Assembly: GCA_000231825.2 (NCBI GenBank)
Contig: JH720295.1
Location: 1,940,352 to 2,004,351, forward strand
Direction: 5' to 3'
DNA: 64,000 nt
Source of the DNA: Tetrahymena elliotti 4EA
Lineage: Eukaryota > Ciliophora > Oligohymenophorea > Hymenostomatida > Tetrahymenidae
Every line of letters begins with the position of its first letter. Position 1 is the stretch's first letter. The position numbers were made by a program, and so were the translations under genes. The notes below the pieces were generated by a model, which was not told where the DNA came from, made no database searches, and was given only the letters and a program-made list of their open reading frames with translations. Positions 54,801-64,000 of this stretch are shown piece by piece.

Positions 54801-57800
54801 AATATGAAGCAAAAATTTAGCTTTCATGTTGTATAATAATTTGAAAATGGTGATTTTAGATAGATAAATTCATTCTCAAACAAAAATAATTGTTTGAAGA
54901 TAATTTAAAAGATATAAGTGTCATCTAAAATTATAGAAAAGAATAATGCATATCTGCTAATTACATTAAATAGAAAAAAAAAATAGACAATTTTCAAAAG
55001 ATTCTCTAAAAAAATACAAGATTTATTTCAAATTAAAGGAAAAAGGATCATTCGAGTTGATGAACTTAAAATTATTTCAAACTTTTTCAATGGCATTTTT
55101 AATAAAACGAGCGAAAGAACTCCAGTTAATTTAAAACTAAAAAATAATCATAAAAATTCATTAAAAAGATTAAGCGAGGAAATAGGTAAATATCAGAATG
55201 ATTACAATGTTACTTTGAACTATATTATTAAACTAAAGTTTGTTTGTTTCATTATTTTCCAAACCAAAAAGAAAATTGGCTTTAGATTTGAATTAGGTTA
55301 TTCTAGATGAATAAGATTAAATTAAAACTGTAAAAAAAAATTAATTTTTCTTTAAATCAATCAATCTCCTTGAATTAATTAAATCCAACAGATATATTTA
55401 TTTATTAATTAATTTATTGACCTACACATTGATTTATTCATTCAAAGTCTAAACAAACAAGCAAGCAAGCAAGCAAAAAAAAAATTAAGATTAAAATTTA
55501 GTAGTGCAAACAATTTTTTTTTACCACAAACATAATTATTTCTTTGCCATATCTATCTAAAACATTAAATTTCATCCTTCTTTTTATCAATTAATTTGTA
55601 CTCCTCTCTATCATGCCAAAAAATTAATCAATGATCAACCAAATTATATCTTATAATAATTCTTCTTCTATTCTATGTCAAAAAAATATTTTTCTTTTGC
55701 ATAATATTTACACTCTTTTCTCTTTTAATTCTAATAGAATTGGTTGCCAGCAGAATCTTTTCACAAATACTTGATGCTATTGCATACATGCACTAAAATT
55801 ATTGCTGCCATCGTGACTTAAAACCTAACAACATCCTATGCAACAGCGGTAGATTACTTTATAATTAATTCTTTTATTAATTTGATTTAGAAATATCTTC
55901 CAGTTCAAAGAGATATTCTTCAACTTACACATTATTTTTGAAAAGATTTTTCATTCAACATAAATTAAAACATTCCCAATCACCTTAACATAAATTTCAA
56001 TTTTAATTAATGTAAATTTTCTCAAATATTTTCTTTAATTTACACTTTTACAAAAATATTCTCTCTTTCTTTCTTTTACACCCATGAAAACCTTAATCTC
56101 AAATTCAATTTTGTTTAAATATTTTCTACTTTTTTAAAAAGATATTTTTGATGTAAAATCATCATCCATCTGATTAGTTATTTAATTAACAATAATACAA
56201 AAAAATATTATACAAAATTTTTATTATCAGCATCCCATCCCTTTCTCAGTTAATCTCTGATAAATATCAATTTAGATATTAAATAAGCAATAATTTATGC
56301 ATTTATTTCACTATCAAATGATTGCTAAAAATTAAATAGAGTGGCTAATATTAAAACATTAAAATATAAAATTGTCAATTTGTACCATAATATTTGGTTT
56401 ACAAAATTATATGCATCATTATAAATAAATTTTGCTTGCTTAAAATTTTATAAAAGACAGACTTAATGATATAGATTAATATAAAAACTATCAATTTTTC
56501 TATATCACAAAAAATAAAAGTGTTTAATTTAGGTTATTTTTACTTAATCGTCTACTATTTATCTTCAAATCTTTTTCTCTTTAATATTTTTCGATATTAA
56601 GAAGTATTATTTTTATTAATTTAGATGGAACTGAAGTTAAAATTACAGATTTTAATGTATCTAAATTCAGTGATCACTATAAGAATTACCAAGGAGGAGA
56701 AAGTATCATTCATTAGAGCATTAAGATGTGTACATACACTGGTACTATGGCTTTTTCTGCTCCAGAAGTTTTCAATGAGGAAATTTGTTATGATGAAACA
56801 ATCGACATGTGGAGTGCTGGTTGCATACTTTTCACAATGCTTTCTGGAAGAGAACCTTTCTAAGCAGAATAGTAATGATTACTCAATCAAATCTTTTATG
56901 AAGAATTCCACAATTAAATACTTCATTCTCAATTATTAAATTTCTTTTAATATCAATTTAGCGTTGATGATCTTGTCAAGTTAATTTGCTAAGGAAAATA
57001 CAATTTTGATGACCCTGTTTGGTAAGACATATCTTAAGAGGCTAAGGACTTGATTTCAAAGTGCTTGACTGTTGATTCTACCTAAAGAATAAAACCAGAA
57101 GAGGTAATATTTTCATTTAATTTTGATTTTGAGTTTTCATTTAATTTACTAAGATAAATAATTTTGTCTATCACAATTGTATAAATAAATCTAGACAAAT
57201 TATTTAATTGAGTCTAATTTCATTAATTTTTTATAGTACTAAAAAACTCAAATAAAAACATGTAATGTATATTGATTGCTAATTAAACACATTTGATTGA
57301 TTGATTTATCTGCAACTATTTTAATCATTTAAATTATTTATTAAATAGGCTTTGAAGCATCATTTTATCACTAGAGCAAGAGTAAGCAGTAGCTTTTCTT
57401 CTATAACTAATGAATGTGCATCACCTGTTAAAATTCCTATTATTGACATTTAATAAACCCAACCCTCTATTGAATATGAAGAAGAAAGAAATGAAGGGGT
57501 AGGAACTCCTGTTAATGTGAACTTATGTAGAAAACAATTAAGTCAAAACATAGACAGACTCATTGTAAATAACTCTAAAAAAAATAAAAATTTAAGTAAA
57601 TTTAGCAATGAGCGTCCTAGAGCTGTGAGCAGTATTTGCATCTAATTCAGTAATTAATTTGATTTCCAATCCATGCTAAACAACCAAGACAAATAAAGCG
57701 GAAAATAATTTTAACAATTGGAAAATTATGAAGAACATCAACAAGAAGAGGAAGAAGAAAGTGATGAATTCAATGAAGAAATTTTCTAAAGAAAAAGAAA

Positions 57801-58668
57801 GAAAAAATTTACCATGATTTTCAGTAAAGAAGACTGCTTCTCTAATCATGCAGATACTGATTCTAGTTCAAATAACCTTATCCATAGCAATAATAACAAC
57901 AACAACAACAATAGTAATGAAAATTAAAAATTAAACTAAGGACTTACTAAAAATTCTAGCATTGGAAAGCTTTCCGAATTTGAATCATAAAAAAATCGTT
58001 TGACAAACTGGAAAAAGAAATCAAATCATTCTAGCACTTAAAACTTGTTAGAAGCTTCATCATAATAGCAAATAGATAATTAAAATATGACTACTTCTTC
58101 ATCTTCATCTTCTTCCTTATCATCATCATTGAGTCCTAAAAACGAAAGCTTCTTTAACACTCGTATCAGAAACTCCAAAAATAAATCTGATTTATATTGG
58201 AATGATGAGGAATCTGAAAATTACTCTGTTTCTGATTTCATTTCAAACAACAATGACTCAAAAGGTGGCAAAAGAAAAAGCAACAGTAAGGCTGCTTCAA
58301 ATGAAAGTAGTCTGTCATTCATTAAAAATGCTTTCAAATCCTTCAAAAAGAGATTTGTCTTTTCATTCCAAAGAAGTAATCTCAATAATTAAACCCAAAG
58401 AAGCTTCTCTTGTGACATTTAAAATTCAGAAGACTTTAAAAAAATGTAAGAAAACTAAGTAGCTCTCATCAATGAAATTAATTTGCTAAGAAACAAAGAA
58501 ATTACAGGCAAAAATTAACAGACAAATCAAGCTTTCTGCTCCTTCTCAAATGGTATCGAAACTCTATAAAAACTTTGTATCCCAACTTTCAACAAACTAA
58601 TGGGTTAACAAACCAAATAAACAAACTCAAATGCTGACTAAAGAGTAGAAATTAATGTTAAATAGTGA
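51861..58668 (+). CDS. Serine/threonine protein kinase with DFN motif and long tail
   Basis: Exons 51861-52071, 53145-53492, 53796-53908, 54586-54748, 55738-55848, 56625-56871, 56962-57103 and 57349-58668 join in frame to 884 residues. A disordered N-terminus of ~185 residues leads to FNDFYELKEILGEGCVGLVK (Gly loop) and VFAVKTVRTRD (ATP Lys). LKQLNHPNIVKVYELYIDN follows, then MELINGKEMFEVI, catalytic HRDLKPNNILC, and ITDFNVSKF where DFG is normally found. TGTMAFSAPEV is the APE segment and DMWSAGCILFTML the helix F region. The layout resembles CAMK/CDPK-type kinases, but no EF hands are present. The C-terminal ~440 residues are acidic, Ser- and Asn-rich, without a known domain. Substitution of Gly by Asn in DFG leaves the Mg2+-binding Asp intact, so activity is plausible. 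Two introns approach 1 kb. Confidence 0.85.
54165..54280 (+). repeat. Degenerate CATT/GATT-rich repeat in kinase intron
   Basis: Imperfect tetranucleotide repeats (CCATCCATCC, CATTCATTCATT, TTGATTGATT) within the intron 53909-54585. Confidence 0.6.
55451..55476 (+). repeat. (AAGC/AAAC)n microsatellite in kinase intron
   Basis: Short run of AAAC then AAGC tetranucleotides within the 989-nt intron 54749-55737. Confidence 0.8.
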
Positions 58669-59669
58669 AACCAAAGTCAGGAAAACTCAACTAAAATTAT
58701 CAAACAAACAAACTAAAAAACAATCTAAAAAATGAAGATAATTTAACATAATCAAAACAAAAAAAACATGTCGTCCATTAATTTATCTAGAGTCTATAGA
58801 AATAAAAAACAAATAAATACTTGATAGCCTCTCTAAACTAAGCAATCCAACATTTCTATAAGCATGATTTAATTTATTTTTGGATGAGAAACATTGAGCT
58901 GCTATCTAATAAATTACATAAGTGCATACATATCTAACTACCTACCTACTTACCTTCCTTTCTCTTTCATGCTATCATCTATCTAGCTAGAAATAGTTAG
59001 GAATAATCTTTCAACTATCTATTTTAAATACATTCTTTTTAAACACAAACATTAAAAAACTCTGTAAACATATCAATAACAAACAACCAAAGATTGATTA
59101 AAACATAATGTCATAATATATAATAACAATTATCATGAAAATAACATAAAAAATTAAAAACGTACTAAACTAACTAAGATAAAGATCTCATACAAACTAT
59201 TAAGCATAAAATATGCATCCTTTTACACATCCATCATCATACCATCCATTGATTTATCTATACCATTTTAATTTATTCCTTAAAAAATATTAAACTATGT
59301 TAAATTATCTTTAATCAACTATAATTTAGATAACAAATTCAATCTGTCTATGTAAGTATTCCTTATCTCTTCCTATTTATATATCTTTCTCTCTATCAAA
59401 GACAATTTTTTCAAATCTTTTTTAACTCTAATTTTCTCTATCTTTTTCTTTCTTTTTTCATCAAAAACAATTATTTTTTATATAATATTTTATTCTTCTT
59501 TTTACAAAATTTTTTCCACAAAATTCAAAATTTTATTTATCAATAATTCAAAATAAAATTTACACTTTACAGTTAAGTAATAAGTAATAATAATTTTTCA
59601 AAAAAACAAATTTTCATAAATTTTACATTTTTGAATATCATTAGATTATTTAAAAATAAAAATCTTTAT
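58669..59669. other. Intergenic, no gene seen
   Basis: One kilobase of AT-rich spacer between the kinase and the decayed LRR remnants. No coding frame or RNA gene was recognised. Confidence 0.45.
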
Positions 59670-60565
59670 CACTTGATCTTCTGAAAGGAATAACTATTGA
59701 CACTAATCTTTCTGAGTCCATTTCATCAGTATTATTCAAACTTTTAAGAAAAACAAAGATGTATTAATTGAATGATGAAAATAATAAAAAATTTGAAAAT
59801 AATATGAAAATAATAAATAAAAATTAATGGAAAGACCAATAAAATATCAAGCAAGATCATATCATATTATCAGAGTCATAAATTGATAAATTTATATATT
59901 CAAAAATGAAAAACTAATAACAAAAATCTATTTTTACCTTATTTAAGAGTTAAATTTTAGAGATTAGAGCATTTTACTAATTGAGACACTTATCCTTAAG
60001 CTCCAATTTAACCAATATTATTGGTACTTTTAAAAAATTATAATAGTAAGTGCTGGATATAAAAATATTTTTAAATATGAAAAAAAAACAGAAATATTAA
60101 AATTAAAATTAATAAATGAATGAATGAACTTAAAAAATATCAAATAAACCAATCCAAATAAGTCAGTAACTCTTAAATTGAATCTTTTTTTATTCTAAAT
60201 TGCATAATTAAAATATAAACTCTATACTTACTTAAGGAAAAGTACCAAATTTTTTAGATTACAGAAATTTTTAAATTCTGACCCTAATACTTATGCTTCT
60301 ATCAATATCATTCCCACTTTTACAAAATTATAAAAATAAATATTGAATAAAGAAATATTTAATAAACCTAAATTAGTCAGTTACTCATAAATTAATTTAT
60401 TTATTTATTCAAAAATATAAAATGAATAGCATTACATTAAAATCTTTTTTTATTCAAGTATGAATAATTAATATTTAAATTTTTTTATTACCTCAATTCA
60501 AGAGTCGATTAGAGCATTTTGTTAATTAAGATCCCTAATCTTTATAAGTCTAGATCACCAATTTT
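59670..60565 (-). pseudogene. Decayed LRR exon array
   Basis: Four minus-strand units with LRR traces have upper ends near 59746, 60026, 60316 and 60565, a period of about 250-290 nt. The best unit (59938-60026) reads NNIGQIGAQGQVSQLVKC and then SNLQNLTLK, almost the same as the + strand array at 21-24 kb, but it is 89 nt rather than 90 and so is out of phase. The unit at about 60230-60316 needs a frame change between NDIDRSISIRV and NFCNLKNLVLFL. The unit at 60565 begins KIGDLDLQRLG and then loses the Cys-Ser-Asn core. No start or stop fits. This looks like a dead relative of the fresh array. Confidence 0.55.
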
Positions 60566-61463
60566 CTGACAACATAAAAATGTGAGAAACAAGAATATCA
60601 TGAAAACCCAAATTAGTTAGTTAGCTGCCCATAGTTTAGAGATGATTATTCTATTTATAGAAACACTAAAAATTTTACTTGAAGTAAATATGAAGGTTTG
60701 AATATGAAGTTAAATTAGAGCTTAGAAACTTTAAGTAGGTAAATATTAAAATATATTTCTTTTTCTAACAAATTGAAATAGATGACTTAGATCTGTAAAT
60801 TATTTTATATTCTATATTATATCAGCATTTATTTATTTTTTAAAATTCGTTTAGAAATTAATTGAATTGGAATTAGTATGAAAAATATGATGAACTATTT
60901 CAAGTTAATATTTAATCCAATTTTATGCTTATTAAAAAATTCTGGCAAGAAATAATTCGATTTTTTTTTATTGTTAAAAAAATATTAAGTTAAAATCTTT
61001 ACTTATCTAATATCTCTAAATTTTTAAAAAGAAATAGACTTTATCTGAAATATTCAAATTATCAATGAACAAAAATTTCATTTGATGAATATTTAATAAG
61101 TGATAAAAAATTTATATTTAAATAATCAAATACAATAAATAAAAATGATATTATTTTTGATGAATTGAAAATAAAATTATTTAACCAATTAATTACATAA
61201 TACTTTTACTTATGTAATCAGATTGTGTATCTTACTTATTTATTAAATAATAAGAAATATATTGGTAATTTAAAAATAAATTGAAGTTAATATTTTGAAA
61301 GCTATAATCTGTTTTATTTGAAGGATATCTATCTATGTACAATTAATTATCAAACATTTGGAGTGATATAAGTAATTTTTGAGATATTAAAGATACTGTT
61401 TTTAATTTAATTCATTCTGTAAAAAAACTTTCAAAATTAAAATTTGTTAGAAATAATAGTAAT
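60566..61463. other. Intergenic, no gene seen
   Basis: AT-rich spacer upstream of the PDI-like gene; no recognisable element. Confidence 0.45.
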
Positions 61464-62915
61464 ATGAATAAAGGAATAATAGCTTTTTTAGTTATAGCAA
61501 TAGTCGCAGTATAAGGCAGACAATGGTTCCATGATGTAAAGGCTACTTCGTTGAATCCATAAGTAAATATTATATTTATCTTCTTATTTATTAATATTAG
61601 TTACATTAATGGACCAATTAATTGATAATATTCATTTTGTAAATAGTTGTTTGATTAGCTTGTTGGAAAAGAAAATCACTATTTTATAGAATTCTTTACT
61701 CCTTGGTGTGGTTATTGCTAACAAATGGCAGGCGAATGGAACAAGGTAATTCATTTTATTATAGTGTTTATTGATTCTTTTGGCAATTTTTACATTTTTA
61801 GCTTTTCTGATTGCTTTTTACTATCTTAGGAGTTAATTTTTTATTCATAATAATAAAAGCTTTTTAGCCATTATGAAGAAAGCTCAGAAACTCGTAATGA
61901 TGTGAAAATTGCAAAGATAAATTGTGATGACAATTAAAAACTTTGTCTTGATCATGATGTTAGATAATTTCCCACAATTTTTCTCTACAAAGCAGGTAGT
62001 AAGAGAGTAACAAATGTCTATTAGGGTTGGAGAAGATTTGAAGATTTTAAAGAGTTTATTGAAACACAAGCCCCACAATAATAAGTATAGCAACCAGCTA
62101 AAGTAGAAAATGAAGATTAAATTAAAGCCTAATAGCAAAGAGAAGAAGAAAGAAAATTAAAAGAGTAAGAAGAGTTGATTAGACAATAAGAAGAAGCTAT
62201 TGAAAGATAGCACCAATAATAGCTTTTACTATTGCAAAGATAAGAAGAAGAAGATAGACAAAGAAGAGAATAGGAAGAAAGAGTTAGATAAGAAGCTGAG
62301 CAAAAAATAAAGCAATTAGAAGAAGAAAGAATCAAACTATTACAAGAATAACAAAATAAAATTAATTCATAGAATAATTAATAAGAATAAACTTAAAATT
62401 AAAACAATAATTCTTAAAACGATTAAGTTATTCTCAGTTAAATTAATTTAATATTGTAATAAACAAGAAGCATTTAACATTAAATTTAATAAGTACCCTA
62501 AATTCAAACCCTTGTACATTAACTCAAAGTTAACTTAGACTACACAATTTAAAAAGTTGATATAGTAGAACAGTATCTTAAGCATTAAAAGGAAGTCTCA
62601 TAAACCCTTTACTCTGAAGTTCAATAGTTACAAGCTGAAATTAAGTCACTTAAGTAAAATTCTTAAGAAAAAGGAAATGAAGGAAATTAACAATAACAGT
62701 AACACTAATAAGACCAATAATAAGTTAAACCAGATTAACAAAAAAAGCCTAAGTAAAATGGATTACCAGTTGAAAAATCATTCAACATTTTACATTCAAT
62801 AGTTTTTATTGCAGTTGGTGCTTGTATAGGATACATTTTCTTCAAATTCTTTTCAAGACAAAAGACTCCATCTTAATTACTTATCTCTCACGATTAACTA
62901 GGAAAAAGCAATTGA
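61464..62915 (+). CDS. Membrane-anchored PDI/thioredoxin-domain protein
   Basis: Exons 61464-61562, 61647-61745 and 61830-62915 join to 427 residues. The first 18 residues (MNKGIIAFLVIAIVAVQG) look like a signal peptide. The thioredoxin domain has FIEFFTPWCGYCQQMAGEW, a CGYC active site in the normal WCGxC context, then VKIAKINCDDN and the cis-Pro segment FPTIFLYKAGS. PDI-type proteins form and reshuffle disulfides in the ER. From about residue 165 a Gln/Glu/Arg-rich coiled coil of about 70 residues follows, then a Gln-rich linker, and near the C-terminus one hydrophobic helix (ILHSIVFIAVGACIGYIFF), with RQKT after it. A single a-type domain plus coiled coil and a C-terminal anchor suggests a TMX-like or specialised ciliate PDI facing the ER lumen (inference). 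No KDEL-like ending; the end is LGKSN. Confidence 0.88.
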
Positions 62916-63621
62916 AATCAAATAATTGTCACTCATTTTTAATTTGTAATAAATTTCATGTAAATTCTAGTCATGCTTAACAAGCTAAATTTTCAATAAA
63001 TAAATTAACTAACTTATTTTTAAAACATATTTATTATTTGTGGATTTTTATAAATTAAGAATATTTCAGATCCATATCATTCTAAGATTTTACTTCATCA
63101 AAGTTAAGATACAAACAAATTATTTAAATAAATAATTATTAAGTTCTTTTAAATTTCTATTATTAAAAGGTTAATCTAAAATAAAACCATTTATTCATTC
63201 ATCTCATGGTAAGCAAAGAAATTAGCCATAATTAATTTATTAGATGAATACCGTATCAGTCTTTGAGATTTCCCCCCTCCCATCTCCATTTTTAAAATAT
63301 GAGTTTAAAAAAGGCCGATTTTCAAATTTTTTGAAGAGGGAAATCTCAAAGATTGATTGCTGCTTTTATTACTTTTTACAAATTTACCAATAAACCAACC
63401 AATCATGTCCATTTAAATTTTATTTTTATAATGTGAATAAATTTTCTATCTTTAACTAAAATTTTGTTAGTTTTTATTTATATTTATAATCAATGAACTA
63501 TGATATGAAATTGATATTTTATAAAAGTGTAGTGATATTAGAAATTATATAATAATGTATGTTCGTGTAAGTTATTATGAATTAAATTATTTAAATAGAT
63601 TTTGACTTAATTTAAAATTGT
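62916..63621. other. Convergent intergenic spacer with hairpin
   Basis: AT-rich spacer between two genes that end toward each other. It contains the inverted repeat 63257-63355 and no coding frame. Confidence 0.5.
63257..63355. repeat. Inverted repeat, 18-nt arms
   Basis: The arm CAGTCTTTGAGATTTCCC (63257-63274) is the reverse complement, with one mismatch, of 63338-63355. A 63-nt loop with C-rich and T/A-rich parts separates them. The arms are more GC-rich than their surroundings, so the pairing is unlikely to be trivial AT symmetry. Confidence 0.8.
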
Positions 63622-64000
63622 TCATAATCTTTTACAGCTGATCCATTTTTATTGGCTGACTGAATATTCTATTTTATAAACTACTTTTTTATTCAAAGGT
63701 AAAGCAGCCATATCGACATCAAGTTTGAATTCTGACTCTCCATAATGTTCATAAAAACCTAGATTTAAAGTGAATAAGTTTTATTTAGCAGTGAAGTTAA
63801 AAGGAGCTTTTTGTTGAGTTTCTATGTTATTTTATTTTCCATAATTAATAGATACTTTTTAGTATATTTCGTATGGACTTTCATTGAAGTCTTAAGCAGA
63901 AACAAGTAAACTATTTTTATCTCCTTTTTCTAAAACAATCCATCTTTCTAAGACAAATTCTGGAATATCTAATCCAAGCTTTTTCATAACCATTTTCATG
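63622..64000 (-). CDS. Unrecognised protein, C-terminal part
   Basis: A minus-strand frame enters from the right edge of the window and ends with TGA at 63622-63624. It covers about 125 residues, beginning MKMVMKKLGLDIPEFVLERW and ending SQQKWISCKRL, with no intron seen. Residues look genuinely coding (VLEKGDKNSLLVSAQDF, FTLNLGFYEHYGESEFKLDV). The beta-rich alternating pattern suggests a beta-sandwich or barrel, but no family was recognised. The start is outside the window unless one of the two ATGs near the edge is used. Confidence 0.65.

Noticed and set aside
56625..56939. Separate small gene over the kinase APE exon
   Set aside because: It is a +1 shadow; the spliced frame gives DFN and APE kinase motifs.
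62129..62335. Ser/Tyr-rich minus-strand frame
   Set aside because: Antisense of the Gln/Glu/Arg-rich coiled coil of the PDI-like protein.
63386..63406. Possible chromosome breakage sequence (TAAACCAACC core)
   Set aside because: Only the first ten bases of the Tetrahymena 15-mer match and the rest differs; no telomere repeats are nearby.

Overview
The window is AT-rich ciliate nuclear DNA. Long coding frames are continuous only if TAA and TAG are read as glutamine, and every credible gene ends in TGA. With its intron-rich genes (introns about 40 nt to 1 kb), poly-Gln/Asn/Ser linkers and AT-rich spacers it looks like a Tetrahymena-type macronuclear scaffold; the genus is inferred from style, not from a database match. 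A run of N (21738-22690) marks an assembly gap. Gene models were spliced by hand. Those for the three channels, the 5'-nucleotidase, the AMPK-like kinase, the carrier, the second kinase and the PDI-like protein stay in frame across every junction.

Layout: (1) 853-5846 (+) RCC1-repeat/coiled-coil protein. (2) 6567-9162 (+) HAD-family cytosolic purine 5'-nucleotidase. (3) 10852-15469, 16153-20685 and 24507-28850 (+) three tandem paralogous cyclic-nucleotide-binding K+ channels, each with five exons in the same places and each with a CCHC zinc knuckle after the CNBD. Between copies 1 and 2 lies an orphan Cys-rich open frame (15557-15885). Between copies 2 and 3 lies a tandem array of single-LRR exons (21352-23957, interrupted by the gap). 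(4) 29119-31381 (-) a second, diverged LRR gene built of at least 11 symmetric exons. (5) 33140-35856 (+) SNF1/AMPK-like kinase. (6) 37903-40576 (+) protein with a C-terminal cyclophilin domain. (7) 40872-42295 (+) fructose-1,6-bisphosphatase homologue with a damaged metal site. (8) 43976-45769 (+) mitochondrial carrier. (9) 45770-51860, a 6 kb stretch with no convincing gene. (10) 51861-58668 (+) Ser/Thr kinase with a DFN in place of DFG. (11) 59670-60565 (-) decayed LRR exon remnants. (12) 61464-62915 (+) membrane-anchored PDI-like protein. (13) 63622-64000 (-) 3' end of an unrecognised gene.

There is no operon logic, as expected for a ciliate. Carbon and energy metabolism (AMPK-like kinase, FBPase homologue, carrier, nucleotidase) is represented, but proximity does not show a shared pathway. 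The most unusual content is the channel trio with a zinc knuckle, together with LRR exon arrays in three evolutionary states: fresh, diverged and decayed.
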